The notes beneath the pieces are model-generated. The model was not told the DNA's origin, made no database searches, and worked only from the letters and a program-made list of their open reading frames with translations. Both the position numbers and the translations under genes were made by a program. A DNA stretch of 64,000 bases, taken from Cytobacillus sp. IB215665. Lineage in GTDB: Bacteria; Bacillota; Bacilli; Bacillales; SM2101. Shown piece by piece: positions 35,697 through 45,991 of the stretch. The DNA lies in NCBI RefSeq assembly GCF_033963835.1, contig NZ_JAXBME010000003.1, positions 186,001-250,000 of the forward strand, read 5' to 3'. Positions within the stretch are counted from its first letter, which is position 1, and each line of letters starts with the position of its first letter.

Positions 35697-36275
35697 CTAG
35701 TCATGTTTACTTTTATCTTCCATTATGTAACTATGACTAAATTCTTGCCCATTCTTTTTCTCTGGAGTTAGCAAAAATGCCATTTTACGATTATTGTTAT
35801 CAATGCGGTGTGTTAATTTTGTTTGCAACTGAGCGGTACGATGTAATTGATTTTTAAATGATCTATGAGAAATAGGCAATTCAATATTTGTTTTATTTAC
35901 AAAGATTACATCAGTTTTATTTCCGGCGACTGGCTTATGATCCTGAACGTGAGGGTGTGAAATCCAAGCACATAACGATTTTTTAGGTGAGAGTGTTGGG
36001 AAGAGGTAAATCATGTTAGATGGCTCAATAGCGATGGGAGCTTTATAAGATATTCCAATAATCTTATATGTACCCTCACGCCTTCCTTTGAAGCTTGTAC
36101 CGTAATAAATACAACTTCTTTCAATAATTTGAAGCGGCTTCATTAATACAATAAACTCCTCAGTTTCTTCTATAACTTTTGAAACTGGCCTTCCTCCATA
36201 AATATGTGGCAAGATAGACATCGTGTGCCTGTTTACCTCATAACCTTGCAAGATACCATGTGACCCAGCATTCAT
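35697..36275 (-). CDS. comK: Competence transcription factor ComK
   Basis: A 192-residue protein, the same length as B. subtilis ComK, the activator of the DNA-uptake genes. Conserved blocks include MKPLQIIERSCIYYGTSFKG, GTYKIIGISYKAPI, PSNMIYLFPTLSP, AWISHPHV and ELPISHRSFKNQLHRTAQL. The IDEAL-domain gene upstream and yhjD/yhjE/sip downstream repeat the B. subtilis neighbourhood. No clear pair of ComK AT-boxes (AAAA-N5-TTTT) was identified upstream, so autoregulation is not shown. A complete comK suggests competence can be induced, but the other com genes are not in view. Confidence 0.92.
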   Translation of the reverse strand: MNAGSHGILQGYEVNRHTMSILPHIYGGRPVSKVIEETEEFIVLMKPLQIIERSCIYYGTSFKGRREGTYKIIGISYKAPIAIEPSNMIYLFPTLSPKKSLCAWISHPHVQDHKPVAGNKTDVIFVNKTNIELPISHRSFKNQLHRTAQLQTKLTHRIDNNNRKMAFLLTPEKKNGQEFSHSYIMEDKSKHD

Positions 36276-36411
36276 TTCATCAACTCCTAACTATTAATTT
36301 AAACCTAAATATTTCCTTTATATAATAGCACACAAATTTGTACATTTATTTGAATTCACAAAATATTCATAATATAAGTGATTTCTACCATAGAAAATCA
36401 CTTATATAATT

Positions 36412-36639
36412 TTACGAATTATTTTTTGATTGTCCTATTTCTTTTTGAGCAATATATTCATTAGCTTCTTGCTGTATGACATGCTCGTTTGTTGAATCAC
36501 CAGAAAACTGAATTTCTGATTTAAATGGATTATTTGAATCAAAATTTGTAGTCAGCATAACCGAGGGATTAAGTGTCGTTCCCAAAGGTAATTCCGTCTC
36601 ATCTTCCATCGTCGACTTTACTTTGTTTTGTTTATCCAC
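36412..36639 (-). CDS. Small acidic protein, unknown function
   Basis: 75 residues, GTG start eight bases after GGAGG. It is hydrophilic, Asn/Glu/Ser-rich and without a membrane segment or cysteine. A block PLGTTLNPSVMLTTNFDSNN is followed by an acidic helix. Not recognised. It lies between comK and the IDEAL gene; the good ribosome binding site is the main reason to accept it. Confidence 0.6.
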   Translation of the reverse strand: MDKQNKVKSTMEDETELPLGTTLNPSVMLTTNFDSNNPFKSEIQFSGDSTNEHVIQQEANEYIAQKEIGQSKNNS

Positions 36640-36802
36640 TAATTATTCCTCCATTCTATGTTCTATACAAATAACATGTTCCATTATTGTAATTTTATTC
36701 ACAATCATGTAATTTTATCTATTTTCCGAATATTTTAAATTTTTGGTTGATTTTTCACTTAATTATCCATATAATATAAAAAAGACGTAGGAGGGATTTT
36801 TA

Positions 36803-37039
36803 ATGAGAGAAAAAAAGTCGTATACTGAGATCATGAAATCCCACGGCAAAGATCAAAAATTGCTACACGATGCTACTATGATTGATGTATACATTCAAAT
36901 GGTAATAGACGCTGCTATTTATGATAGAAAAAAAGAATTACTGTTACAAAAAATTGATGCTGCTTTAGATTGCAGGAACAATGAGTTATTTATGAATCTT
37001 TCACAGGAATATAACAACTTACTAAAGCTTTCCTCATAA
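36803..37039 (+). CDS. yhzC: IDEAL domain protein (YhzC-like)
   Basis: A 78-residue protein ending in an IDEAL domain: IDAALDCRNNELFMNLSQEY (about residues 53-72). These short domains occur in several Bacillus regulators and mediate protein-protein contacts; the role of YhzC is not known. In B. subtilis yhzC lies beside comK, as here. AGGAGGG precedes the ATG. It converges on the ABC-F gene with a shared terminator. Confidence 0.85.
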   Translation: MREKKSYTEIMKSHGKDQKLLHDATMIDVYIQMVIDAAIYDRKKELLLQKIDAALDCRNNELFMNLSQEYNNLLKLSS

Positions 37040-37053
37040 CTATTTACTTGATC

Positions 37054-37092
37054 AAAAGCTACGTACTTAAATGTTGAGTACGTAGCTTTTTT
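37054..37092. terminator. Bidirectional terminator
   Basis: AAAAGCTACGTACT/AGTACGTAGCTTTT 14-bp hairpin between convergent genes, with A and T runs on both sides. Confidence 0.9.
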
Positions 37093-37100
37093 TGCTGCAG

Positions 37101-38981
37101 TTATAGCATCTCATCTAAAATTTCATACAGATCGTCTCTTTCGGTACTTAATAATTCTTTCTTTTGCTGTAATTCTAATAAATTTGTTAGTTCAAATTCT
37201 TGTTCCATTAGTTGCTCAATCTTATTAATTTCAGCTTCTAGTGCTTCAACTTTTATTTCTACATGGTGGACTGTTACAATCTCTTGTTTATTAACGGATA
37301 CCACTGTTTTTTTGACATAATGATTTTCACTTTGTGTTTTAGCTGGATTTAGATTATGTTCTTTTCTTTTTCCTTTTGCTTCATCGTAACTACCTTCATA
37401 TCTTGTTAATCCATAGCCTTCAATCCAATAAGTGACCTTAAAGCATTTATTTAGCAAATAACGATCGTGTGATACACAAATCAGCGTCCCAGCAAAATCT
37501 TCAATTGCATCTTCAAGTACCTCACGAGAGTCAATATCAAGGTGGTTTGTTGGTTCATCTAAAATGAGCACATTAATTTGTTGGTGCATAAGTTGTGCTA
37601 AGCGCAACCTCATTCGTTCACCACCACTAAGGCTTGAGACTTTTTGAAAAACATCCTGGCCATAAAACATAAATCTAGCTAAAATGTGCCGAGCATCTGC
37701 TTGCGATATCGGTACTTCATTACAAAAGTGCTTAAGAATCGATTCTTCTTTGTTGTCATACTTAAGCTGTTGGGATAAATAACCTATTTTAACTTGATTT
37801 CCTACTTTAACAGTCCCTTTGTCTACTTGTTCATTACCTAATATCATTTTTAATAATGTTGTTTTGCCGCTTCCATTATGTCCTACAATTGCCACCCTTT
37901 CTTGAAATCTAACATACATTGAGGCATCGTTAAAAAGTTTTTTCCCTTCAAACTTTTTGCATATTTGATCAATGACGATGACGTCCTTTCCACTTCTATC
38001 CTCCATATTAAACGAAAGTCCCATTTTCTTTCTTTCAAGAATCGGACGTTTTAGTTTTTCCATCCTCTCAATTGCACGCTCCATATTTTTTGCTCGTTTA
38101 TGCAATCCTTCGTTTGGTGGATTCGCACGGTTTGCCCATTCTTTCAACCGTTTAATCGTTTCCCTCATCTTTTTGATTTTCTTCTGTTGCTCCTCATACG
38201 CTGCAAATTCAGCAAGTAATCTTTCTTCCTTTTCTTTAATAAATGCAGAGTAATTACAGTGGTACGTAGACAGTTCGCCAGCTTCCAAATCATAAATCTT
38301 TGTAACAATTTGATCTAAAAAATATCGATCATGAGATATTACGAAAACTGTGCCTTCATATTGAGTTAAATACTGTTCAAGCCATTCTACAGCGTCTATG
38401 TCTAAATGATTGGTCGGTTCATCAAGTAATAACAGACTTGGCTGTTGTAGAATAACTAACCCAAGTCCAACTTTCGTCTTTTCACCACCACTAAGTTCAT
38501 TAAACCTTTGTTCAAGCATTGCTTCAATTCCTAAACCATTAGCTACCTTCATGATTTCAGCTTCAATTTCATAGCCACCCAAGTTAGAGAATTGTTGTTG
38601 GACTGTCCCATACTCTTCTAATAACAACTCAAGTGACTGTTGGTTTTGCTCATTTGCCATATCTGTTTCTAATTTTTTCATTTTTTGTTCCAGCTTTTTC
38701 ACATGTGAAAAAGCATGTTGGAGAACATCTAATACTGTTGTACTAGCTTCAAAACTTGGAATTTGTGCAAGGTATCCAACTTTACAACCTTTCTGCAGAT
38801 GAATTTCTCCACTATCAGGCTGTTCTATACCTGACAACAATTTAAAAATAGTTGTTTTTCCACTGCCATTTTGCCCTACAATTCCAATTCGCTCTCCAGT
38901 TTTTATTTCAAAGGAAATATTTTCGAATATCTGATTTCCTCCATACATTTTACTAATATCATTCGCTGCACATACGATCAT
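37101..38981 (-). CDS. ABC-F family ATPase
   Basis: A soluble protein of 626 residues with two ABC domains and no membrane part, the ABC-F layout of ribosome-acting ATPases. Domain 1: Walker A GQNGSGKTT (about 36-44), signature LSGGEKTKVGLG, Walker B LLLLDEPTNHLD. A charged linker (about 235-320) would reach the ribosomal E/P site. Domain 2: GHNGSGKTT (about 355), LSGGERMRLRLA, VLILDEPTNHLD. The C-terminus (about 545-626) is a coiled coil. Whether it is a housekeeping factor or an antibiotic-resistance protein cannot be told from the sequence. No leader uORF or attenuator was recognised in front of it. Confidence 0.92.
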   Translation of the reverse strand: MIVCAANDISKMYGGNQIFENISFEIKTGERIGIVGQNGSGKTTIFKLLSGIEQPDSGEIHLQKGCKVGYLAQIPSFEASTTVLDVLQHAFSHVKKLEQKMKKLETDMANEQNQQSLELLLEEYGTVQQQFSNLGGYEIEAEIMKVANGLGIEAMLEQRFNELSGGEKTKVGLGLVILQQPSLLLLDEPTNHLDIDAVEWLEQYLTQYEGTVFVISHDRYFLDQIVTKIYDLEAGELSTYHCNYSAFIKEKEERLLAEFAAYEEQQKKIKKMRETIKRLKEWANRANPPNEGLHKRAKNMERAIERMEKLKRPILERKKMGLSFNMEDRSGKDVIVIDQICKKFEGKKLFNDASMYVRFQERVAIVGHNGSGKTTLLKMILGNEQVDKGTVKVGNQVKIGYLSQQLKYDNKEESILKHFCNEVPISQADARHILARFMFYGQDVFQKVSSLSGGERMRLRLAQLMHQQINVLILDEPTNHLDIDSREVLEDAIEDFAGTLICVSHDRYLLNKCFKVTYWIEGYGLTRYEGSYDEAKGKRKEHNLNPAKTQSENHYVKKTVVSVNKQEIVTVHHVEIKVEALEAEINKIEQLMEQEFELTNLLELQQKKELLSTERDDLYEILDEML

Positions 38982-39002
38982 TTTTAACCACTCCTTAACA
39001 AA

Positions 39003-39123
39003 GTTAGACTAGCTGAAGTTTTTACTGACGTTCGGGGCATCTTTCTTCTATTAAACAATGACTTTTATGTCCGACGTCTTTATCTTCTAATTAAGAAACG
39101 CAACAAAGTTTACGAAAAGAGCC
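39003..39123 (+). repeat. Dispersed intergenic repeat, 5'-truncated copy
   Basis: Recognisable from GGGGCATCTTTCTTCTATTA to GTTTACGAAAAGAGCC. Confidence 0.7.
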
Positions 39124-39137
39124 ATATAAAAACACAA

Positions 39138-39174
39138 AAAAAGCCATAGGTAAGATTCAGCTACCCATGGCTTT
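39138..39174 (-). terminator. Second terminator downstream of the small minus-strand unit
   Basis: AAAGCCAT..GGTA/TACC.ATGGCTTT hairpin followed on the minus strand by TTTTTTT. Confidence 0.65.
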
Positions 39175-39240
39175 ATGAAACATAAATTTACTAAACAAGA
39201 AATCATCAATCGTATACAAGTTGGCATAAGAATTCAAGCA

Positions 39241-39264
39241 CAAAAAAGGAGAGCATGACTCTCC
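39241..39264 (-). terminator. Terminator of a small minus-strand transcript
   Basis: GGAGAG/CTCTCC hairpin with a 5-nt loop followed on the minus strand by TTTTTTG. It defines the 3' end of the unit that starts near 39555. Confidence 0.75.
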
Positions 39265-39408
39265 CCATAGTTGCCGATCAGATTTCTGTGAGAAATTTAT
39301 ATTAGATGGTGTTCAGATATGCTAAGAAAATTAGTCAGATTTTTCGACGCTACACTCTCCAACTGATTACGCATCCTTCTGAACACACACTATTGGGGTT
39401 AAGAGACC

Positions 39409-39543
39409 TTACATTCTGTTCAATATGATGTTGTTTCTAAAAATGGGCATACGTATCCCGTTGAAAACAACACCATGAAAAATCGCACGGCAAATATAAA
39501 TATATGATAAAAAGCCATTGCGATTAATAACAGAATGTAACAT
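39409..39543 (-). CDS. Possible 44-codon small protein with self-complementary ORF ends
   Basis: ATG at 39543 is four bases after a perfect AAGGAGGTG and encodes MLHSVINRNGFLSYIYICRA and a hydrophobic/basic remainder ending NIILNRM. The 12 bases after the start codon (TTACATTCTGTT) are exactly complementary to the last 12 bases including the stop (AACAGAATGTAA). The peptide is not recognised. Strong promoter and ribosome binding site argue for expression; length and composition argue for caution. Confidence 0.42.
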   Translation of the reverse strand: MLHSVINRNGFLSYIYICRAIFHGVVFNGIRMPIFRNNIILNRM

Positions 39544-39560
39544 CTCTACACCTCCTTATC

Positions 39561-39588
39561 ATTTTACAAGATGTTTTCATTGTATCAA
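39561..39588 (-). promoter_or_regulatory. Promoter of the small minus-strand unit
   Basis: TTGATA (39588-39583), 16-nt spacer, TAAAAT (39566-39561) on the minus strand. The start would fall just before the AAGGAGGTG, leaving almost no leader. Confidence 0.6.
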
Positions 39589-39917
39589 TTGAATCATAAA
39601 AATTCAAACTTTTTCTATAAATAGGACTAACTTATATCTATTACTTAATTAATATGATGATGAAGGTCTCTTATTGTTAACTTTATTGCTATTGAGACTA
39701 ATATTGGACAGCAACAACTAAATTTAAGTAATTGACCTAATTTTATATGAGAAAAGATATCACGAAATCTATGTAAATACGGGTTAATTTATAAAGTGTG
39801 AACAAAGGTTGTATAAATAATTATTTGTAAAAGATATAATTTTTAGAAAAGTGTTAAGTGTTAATAAAAAATTGATATAATTATCCTATCTATCAAAAAT
39901 TTGGTGTAGGAGTTGAT

Positions 39918-41417
39918 ATGTTCATGGATTCTCTTCATAATTTTTATCAAAAGGATTTAAAACAAAAAAACAAATTAATGTTAATAGTTGTCATCATTTC
40001 AATTATCTTAGGTACAGTCTCAAATATTTCAATGGAACAGCCCTTGTACATAACCGTTACGATGTTAATTGGCGGTATTCTATTGATTAGTTATGGAATT
40101 GTGACACAACTTAAAATAAAGAGTGGAGCACATTTTTATATACCTGTTGTCACAATCGTTATAGCTGCTATGTTCTATTTTATTATAACGCAAAAAGTTT
40201 TCTTTGTATCTTTAGCATATCCGTTTTATGTGTTAATGATATCTATGATACATGGTCGAAGAAGAACCCTTTTCCTTGGTTTTGTATTATCGTTAGGTAT
40301 GATGCCAACGATGTTTATTCTTGATGACTACTTGAATATTAATATTTATGAAATTATAAATATCTCCATTTTACTCATACTAATAACTTGTATTATATTT
40401 ACAGTTCAAAAAATAAATCGTAACCATATCTCCCAAGTAAAAGATAGTTTACAACAAATACAGCAAGCAGCACAAAAAGAAATAACTCAAAAACTCGAGA
40501 TTGAAAAAGAGGCAGAAAAAATTAACCAAAAGATGGTTGACCAATATAATCATGCCTCCTCAACAATGACAAATAATATGGAAGTAGCTGCAGCTATACA
40601 ACAACTATCATCAAGTAGTTTTACACAATCTGAAGCAATTACAACAATAGCTGAACAAATTGAACAAACGACAACAAATATTGAACAGATCTCTACAAAT
40701 GCAGCTAAATTAAAAGAGAAATCAAGTGCTTCATCAGATCTTGCAGTTAATGGTGAACGAAAAATGGGCTATTTATTAGAAAACACGGTAGAATTAGACG
40801 TAGTCATGAAGGATTTAGCAGTTACATTTCGTGAATTGAACGAAAAAATTAACGAAACGAATATTTTGACTGAAGGAATTAAAGAAATAACAACAAAGAC
40901 AAACCTACTAGCATTAAATGCATCTATTGAAGCTGCAAGAGCAGGAGATTATGGGAAAGGGTTTGCAATCGTAGCCGATGAAATACGACAATTAGCACAT
41001 TTAACCGAGCAGTCAACTGAGAAGATTACTAATAATTTACAAGAAGTAAATGGAAAGACAAGCGAAGCTAATCTAAGACTAAATGAGAGCTCAGAACAGC
41101 TTAGTAAAAATGTTGACATAACGAAGGAGACAGAAAATAGCTTTCGATCCTTAAACAAAGTAGTAAATGAGTTAAACAACCAGATGATTCAATTTGAAAA
41201 GCTTGCGGATAAAGTAAACGATACATCAATTATCATCAAATCATCTACGGCAGATTTTGCTTCGACATTTGAACAAACGTCAGCAACCTTCCAACAAATA
41301 GCATCATCCGTTGACATTCAAAAAAAGAGTAGTAAAGAGCTTGTTACATATTTAGATGATACGAAGGAAAGTTTAGAAATGATGAGAAATATGTTTAATG
41401 ATGAGAAGGTTGATTAA
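39918..41417 (+). CDS. Membrane-bound methyl-accepting chemotaxis-type protein
   Basis: A 499-residue protein. Residues 15-175 contain about six membrane segments instead of the usual two flanking an extracellular sensor, so sensing is probably within or close to the membrane. The rest is a long helical hairpin with the MCP signalling tip, [20 protein letters not shown] (about 315-334) followed by [15 protein letters not shown]. No HAMP domain is evident. It would signal to CheA/CheW or regulate another pathway. RBS AGGAG precedes the ATG. Stand-alone gene. Confidence 0.9.
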   Translation: MFMDSLHNFYQKDLKQKNKLMLIVVIISIILGTVSNISMEQPLYITVTMLIGGILLISYGIVTQLKIKSGAHFYIPVVTIVIAAMFYFIITQKVFFVSLAYPFYVLMISMIHGRRRTLFLGFVLSLGMMPTMFILDDYLNINIYEIINISILLILITCIIFTVQKINRNHISQVKDSLQQIQQAAQKEITQKLEIEKEAEKINQKMVDQYNHASSTMTNNMEVAAAIQQLSSSSFTQSEAITTIAEQIEQTTTNIEQISTNAAKLKEKSSASSDLAVNGERKMGYLLENTVELDVVMKDLAVTFRELNEKINETNILTEGIKEITTKTNLLALNASIEAARAGDYGKGFAIVADEIRQLAHLTEQSTEKITNNLQEVNGKTSEANLRLNESSEQLSKNVDITKETENSFRSLNKVVNELNNQMIQFEKLADKVNDTSIIIKSSTADFASTFEQTSATFQQIASSVDIQKKSSKELVTYLDDTKESLEMMRNMFNDEKVD

Positions 41418-41426
41418 TAGGGACAA

Positions 41427-41665
41427 GCTTGTTTTCACATTGATTATAGTTTGTCATACTTAGAAATAAACTCATTCTAATTAGCGTACATGGCATCTTT
41501 TCTTCTGTACAGATAACTAACAATGTAAAACCGCTTTTTATAGTACTAATTTAACAATAGCAACAATGTTTACGAAAAGAGCCTTATGAAGCTGAAAGTC
41601 TGACTTTGCTTCATCTTGCTGTACAATTTTTGAACAATAACAACGAAGTTTATGAAAAAAAACCT
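41427..41665 (+). repeat. Dispersed intergenic repeat, full copy plus end fragment
   Basis: 41427-41583 is a full copy from GCTTGTTTTCACATTG to GTTTACGAAAAGAGCC. 41621-41665 is a second 3' end fragment (AACAATAACAACGAAGTTTA). Together they fill the gap between the chemoreceptor and yhfK-like genes. Confidence 0.8.
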
Positions 41666-41777
41666 GTTATTTCATAATGATCACAGGTGAATAAAAGCTC
41701 ATCTAGCTGTTCTATGAAGTTTTAATAACAACAGAACAGCCTTATAAAGCTAATAATATTAAGAGAGAAGGTATGAA

Positions 41778-42425
41778 ATGAAAGTACTTGTTGTAGGTGC
41801 TAATGGTGGTACGGGACGAATAATATTACAATTACTCGGTCAGAATGAGGAACATGACGCTGTTGCAATGATTCGTGATGACTCACAACGTGATCACCTT
41901 ATTAGTCTTGGGGCTAGCTCAACAGTTTTAGCTGATTTAGAAAAGGATATGAGCCATGCTATCGAAGGCTGTGATGCTATCATTTTCGCAGCTGGTTCAG
42001 GATCAAAAACTGGAGCAGATAAAACAAAACTCGTTGATGAACAAGGTGCAATTAACTTAATAAAAACAGCGGAAAGGTGTGGAGTTAACCGCTTTATCAT
42101 GTTAAGTTCTGTTGGGGCAGATCTACCCGACCTTGGCCCTACTGAATCAATGAAAGTATATTTAAAATCAAAAGGGATAGCTGATGAATATTTAAGCAAT
42201 AGCTCACTCGTATATACGATTGTCCGCCCAGGTAGGCTTTCTTACGATGCAGGAACTGGACATATTAACATATCTAAAAAACTAGCTGACTATTCAGGTG
42301 ATATATCTAGAGAAGACGTGGCAAAAGTACTTGTAGAATGTTTAAACATTCAGAATACCTATGGGAAAACATTTGAAATTTTGTCTGGACAGACGGATAT
42401 TATAGAAGCATTGAATAACATATAA
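41778..42425 (+). CDS. yhfK: NAD(P)-binding atypical SDR protein (YhfK-like)
   Basis: A 215-residue Rossmann-fold protein with the nucleotide loop GANGGTGR at residues 7-14, AAGSGSKTGADKT near 70, the MLSSVGADLPDLGP block near 108 and YTIVRPGRLSYD near 145. This matches B. subtilis YhfK (about 214 residues) and the NmrA/SDR_a5 group. Function is not established; it lacks the YxxxK pair of classical SDRs. GAGAAGG precedes the ATG. Confidence 0.87.
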   Translation: MKVLVVGANGGTGRIILQLLGQNEEHDAVAMIRDDSQRDHLISLGASSTVLADLEKDMSHAIEGCDAIIFAAGSGSKTGADKTKLVDEQGAINLIKTAERCGVNRFIMLSSVGADLPDLGPTESMKVYLKSKGIADEYLSNSSLVYTIVRPGRLSYDAGTGHINISKKLADYSGDISREDVAKVLVECLNIQNTYGKTFEILSGQTDIIEALNNI

Positions 42426-42499
42426 TCAATTTAAAGAGACATATTATTTTATGCCTAAAATATTTTCTCTGTAATTCAAACATAGCTCAAAACATCAAA

Positions 42500-42660
42500 G
42501 GCGTATCTGCTTTATAGCAGTGACAACCGTATATTTTATTCCTATTTTTTTCCTGTTAATAAATAAACACACATACAACTATAGTTTCGTGACATCTTTT
42601 TTTCTATTATATGATAATAATCACATAAGACTTTTAGTATAAATAACAACAAAGTTAAAT
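42500..42660 (+). repeat. Dispersed intergenic repeat, diverged copy
   Basis: Recognised by GTTAATAAATAAACACACAT, TTTCGTGACATCTTTTT and AACAACAAAGTTA. The ends are worn. Confidence 0.55.
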
Positions 42661-42666
42661 CTAATG

Positions 42667-42699
42667 AAAAACACTGGCCTTTTGTGTGCCAGTGTTTTT
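42667..42699. terminator. Bidirectional terminator
   Basis: AAAAACACTGGC/GCCAGTGTTTTT hairpin between yhfK-like gene and aceA. Confidence 0.88.
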
Positions 42700-42749
42700 A
42701 TTCTTTATTTCATTTCCCCCATTTATTTTAACCCTAACACATTAGTTAG

Positions 42750-44033
42750 TTATGCATTGGTAACAAATTGTTCTTCCTCTGTTGAACCTTTTAGAGCTGT
42801 TGTTGATGATTTTCCTCCTGATACAACTTGAGACACTTCATCAAAATAACCTGTACCTACTTCTCTTTGATGCTTTGTAGCAGTGTAACCATGTTTTTCA
42901 TTTCCAAATTCCGCTTGCTGCAATTCCGAATATGCAGCCATTCCTCGCTCTTTGTATCCACGAGCTAACTCGAACATACTATGATTTAACGCATGGAAGC
43001 CTGCAAGTGTTACGAATTGGAACTTATACCCCATTTTACCTAACTCTTTTTGGAATTTTGCAATCGTTTCATCATCTAGTTTTGCTTTCCAGTTAAACGA
43101 AGGTGAACAGTTGTATGCAAGAAGTTTATTTGGATATTTTTCATGAATTGCATCTGCAAACTGCTTTGCTTGCTCAAGATCAGGTGTTGACGTTTCACAC
43201 CAAATTAAATCTGCATACGGTGCATATGCTAAACCTCTAGCAATTGCTTGCTCAATGCCAGGTTTCGTACGGAAGAAACCTTCAAGAGTTCTTTCACCAG
43301 TTAAAAACGCTTGATCGTTATCATCAATATCACTAGTAATCATATCAGCTGCATCGGCATCTGTTCTAGCGATCAATAGTGTTGGCACACCCATTACGTC
43401 AGCAGCTAAACGAGCAGAGATTAAGTTACGGACAGCAGTTTGTGTTGGAAGTAGAACTTTCCCCCCTAAATGACCACATTTCTTTTCAGATGACAGCTGA
43501 TCTTCAAAATGCACTCCTGAAGCGCCAGCTTCAATCATTCCTTTCATGAGTTCAAAGACATTTAATTGACCACCAAATCCAGCTTCTGCATCAGCAACAA
43601 TTGGTGCAAACCAATCAATTTGATCATTCTCTTCTAAATGATGAATTTGGTCTGCACGTTGTAAGGCTTGATTAATTCGTTTCACAACAGAAGGAACACT
43701 ATTGGCTGGATATAAGCTTTGATCAGGATACATTTGCCCTGCTAAATTTGCATCTGCAGCTACTTGCCAACCACTTAAATAAATTGCTTTTAAACCTGCT
43801 TTCACTTGTTGAACAGCTTGATTACCTGTTAACGCACCTAGTGCATTAACGTAATCCTCCGTATGAATTAAATCCCATAACTTTTCTGAGCCTTTTTTTG
43901 CTAATGTATATTCAATATCAATCGAACCTCGAAGCTTAATTACTTCTTCTGCACTATAAGGTCTTTCAACCCCATTCCAACGCTTATCCATACTCCAGCT
44001 TTCTTCTAATTTTTGAACTCTTTCATTAGTCAT
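42750..44033 (-). CDS. aceA: Isocitrate lyase
   Basis: Cleaves isocitrate to glyoxylate and succinate, the first step of the glyoxylate shunt needed to grow on acetate or fatty acids. The 427-residue protein has the catalytic loop KKCGHLGGK (about residue 185) and the blocks [28 protein letters not shown] and [14 protein letters not shown]. The ATG at 44033 lies nine bases after AGGAGG; an ATG two codons upstream is only three bases away. It follows aceB on the same strand with about 220 bp between, where a fragment of the dispersed repeat lies (44170-44215). Confidence 0.96.
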   Translation of the reverse strand: MTNERVQKLEESWSMDKRWNGVERPYSAEEVIKLRGSIDIEYTLAKKGSEKLWDLIHTEDYVNALGALTGNQAVQQVKAGLKAIYLSGWQVAADANLAGQMYPDQSLYPANSVPSVVKRINQALQRADQIHHLEENDQIDWFAPIVADAEAGFGGQLNVFELMKGMIEAGASGVHFEDQLSSEKKCGHLGGKVLLPTQTAVRNLISARLAADVMGVPTLLIARTDADAADMITSDIDDNDQAFLTGERTLEGFFRTKPGIEQAIARGLAYAPYADLIWCETSTPDLEQAKQFADAIHEKYPNKLLAYNCSPSFNWKAKLDDETIAKFQKELGKMGYKFQFVTLAGFHALNHSMFELARGYKERGMAAYSELQQAEFGNEKHGYTATKHQREVGTGYFDEVSQVVSGGKSSTTALKGSTEEEQFVTNA

Positions 44034-44254
44034 AATCATATTCCTCCTTGTATTTTAAGTACTTTATCTTTCCTATTAGTTGTTAATACTTATAACAATG
44101 ACTTCACAAGCTCTTCTTTTTTATATGAAGCCATTTGATGGTGATCCTATAAGAATTAGGTTTAAACAGTATCTTTTCTTCTATATAAAAGACAAAATGA
44201 CATATCAAAACCTTTTATAGCTCAACCCAGCATACCTTTATTTCCAAATTTTGC

Positions 44255-45844
44255 TTACAAGGTTTTATACCCAGGTAAAGTTAAAAACTCTGTAAATTCA
44301 TCATTTGAAATTAACTGTTCAAATAGCTCGTTTGCTTCATGATATCTACCTTTTGAAAATGTCTCTTCTCCAACCCCTTGTTTAATTTTCACAAGCTCTT
44401 CTTCTTTCAACTGTTGAACAAGCTCAGAGGTAATTTTTCTTCCATCCTCGAGAATTCCTTGAGGGTGACGTATCCATTGCCAAAGTTGCGCACGAGATAT
44501 TTCAGCAGTCGCTGCATCTTCCATTAAATTATGAATTGGAGCAGCCCCTCTACCAGACAACCATGACTCAATATATTGAATTCCTACATTAATATTAGTG
44601 CGTACTCCATTCTCAGTAATTTTTCCATCTGGTACTGCGAGTAGTTCTGTAGCCGTGACGCAAACATCTTCCCGTTTTCTATATATTTGATTCGGTTCAG
44701 GCATTTCATTATTAAAGATTTCCATTGCAACAGGAACTAGCGCTGGATGTGCAACCCAGGTCCCATCATGACCGTCTAGCACTTCTCTCTCCTTGTCAGC
44801 TTGAACCTTTTTAAAAGCTTCTTCATTTGCTTTTGGATCATTTTTCACTGGAATTTGTGCAGCCATACCACCAATTGCAGGTGCACTACGTCTATGACAT
44901 GTCTTAATCGCAAGCAGTGAATAAGCTCTCATAAAAGGAACTGTCATCGTAACGAGTGAACGATCAGGTAAAATAACGTGTTCAAAATTTCTTAATTTTT
45001 TAATATAGCTAAAAATATAGTCCCAACGTCCACAATTTAACCCTGCTGAATGATCGCGTAACTCGTATAATATTTCATCCATTTCAAAAGCTGCTAATAT
45101 TGTTTCGATTAATACAGTAGCTTTAATTGTCCCTTGCGGAATATTGAGCTCATTTTGAGCAAAAACGAATACGTCATTCCACAATCTTGCTTCCAAGTGA
45201 CTTTCGAGCTTCGGTAAATAAAAATATGGTCCGCTATTTCGTGCTAAAAGTGTTTTAGCATTATGAAAAAAATACAATCCAAAGTCTATTAAACTAGCGG
45301 ACATACTCTTGCCGCCGACTGTGACATGTCTTTCTTCTAAATGCCAACCACGGGGACGTACGACCAACGTGGCAATTTCTTCATTCAAGCTATATTTTTT
45401 TCCATTTGGATTTTCAAATGTAATGGTTTTGTTCACTGCATCTCTTAGATTTATTTGTCCTTCTATACAATTTCGCCAAGTTGGAGAATTAGCATCCTCA
45501 AAATCAGCCATGAACACTTTTGCACCAGAATTTAATGCATTAATGACCATCTTTCTTTCTACAGGGCCTGTTATTTCGACTCGTCGATCCTGAAGGTCTT
45601 TAGGTATGGGAGCAATAGTCCAATCACCTCGTCGAACACCGGATGTTTCTTCCAAGAAGTCTGGCAATTTCCCAGCATCGATTTTCTGCTGTCGCTCACC
45701 TCTTTTTAGTAGTAACTCTTTTCTTCTCTCACCAAATTTTTTCTCTAACTTTTCAACAAACTTTAATGCTTCAGGTGTCAAAATTTCATCATACTGTTCA
45801 TTTCTCGTACTGTGAACTTGAATACCTGACGTCTGTATCATCAT
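44255..45844 (-). CDS. aceB: Malate synthase A
   Basis: Condenses glyoxylate with acetyl-CoA to malate. The 529-residue protein matches the A type in length and blocks: [16 protein letters not shown] (about residue 105), [27 protein letters not shown] (about 270) and [14 protein letters not shown]. Catalytic Arg (in VVRPRGW) and the acidic metal ligands are in place. Upstream of aceA on the same strand; the two form the complete glyoxylate shunt, which B. subtilis 168 lacks. AAGGGTG precedes the ATG at a somewhat long distance. Confidence 0.96.
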   Translation of the reverse strand: MMIQTSGIQVHSTRNEQYDEILTPEALKFVEKLEKKFGERRKELLLKRGERQQKIDAGKLPDFLEETSGVRRGDWTIAPIPKDLQDRRVEITGPVERKMVINALNSGAKVFMADFEDANSPTWRNCIEGQINLRDAVNKTITFENPNGKKYSLNEEIATLVVRPRGWHLEERHVTVGGKSMSASLIDFGLYFFHNAKTLLARNSGPYFYLPKLESHLEARLWNDVFVFAQNELNIPQGTIKATVLIETILAAFEMDEILYELRDHSAGLNCGRWDYIFSYIKKLRNFEHVILPDRSLVTMTVPFMRAYSLLAIKTCHRRSAPAIGGMAAQIPVKNDPKANEEAFKKVQADKEREVLDGHDGTWVAHPALVPVAMEIFNNEMPEPNQIYRKREDVCVTATELLAVPDGKITENGVRTNINVGIQYIESWLSGRGAAPIHNLMEDAATAEISRAQLWQWIRHPQGILEDGRKITSELVQQLKEEELVKIKQGVGEETFSKGRYHEANELFEQLISNDEFTEFLTLPGYKTL

Positions 45845-45991
45845 CAGCAGCTACACACCCTTCCACCTATATTGTTATAATACAGTTTTATTTAACTAAT
45901 AGTATTATATAACAGAATAGAGGAATTGCAAGCTATTTTTTAAAAAATCTGATAATTTTGTACGTATTTCTGACGTATCAAATAAAACTTC

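Larger units (their letters stand above)
39240..39556 (-). ncRNA. Candidate structured small transcript (about 310 nt)
   Basis: A good promoter at 39561-39588 and a terminator at 39241-39264 bound a short minus-strand unit with no long ORF. Inside are nested inverted repeats: a 12-bp pair (39409-39420 with 39529-39540), a GTTGTTT/AAACAAC pair within it, and further down GTGTTCAG (about 39315) with CTGAACAC (about 39380). The unit could be an mRNA for a small peptide whose ends pair, as in type I toxin mRNAs, or a regulatory RNA. The strand is set by promoter and terminator orientation. Confidence 0.45.

Noticed and set aside
36276..36411. ComK autoregulatory boxes upstream of comK
   Set aside because: The region is AT-rich but lacks a clear AAAA-N5-TTTT pair at proper helical spacing.
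38982..39240. Antibiotic-sensing leader (uORF attenuator) before the ABC-F gene
   Set aside because: Only a truncated dispersed repeat and a minus-strand terminator are present; no leader ORF with attenuator structure was found.
39310..39395. 25-codon minus-strand ORF starting MRNQLESVASK
   Set aside because: The ribosome site overlaps its start codon and the region is better explained as folded RNA before the terminator.
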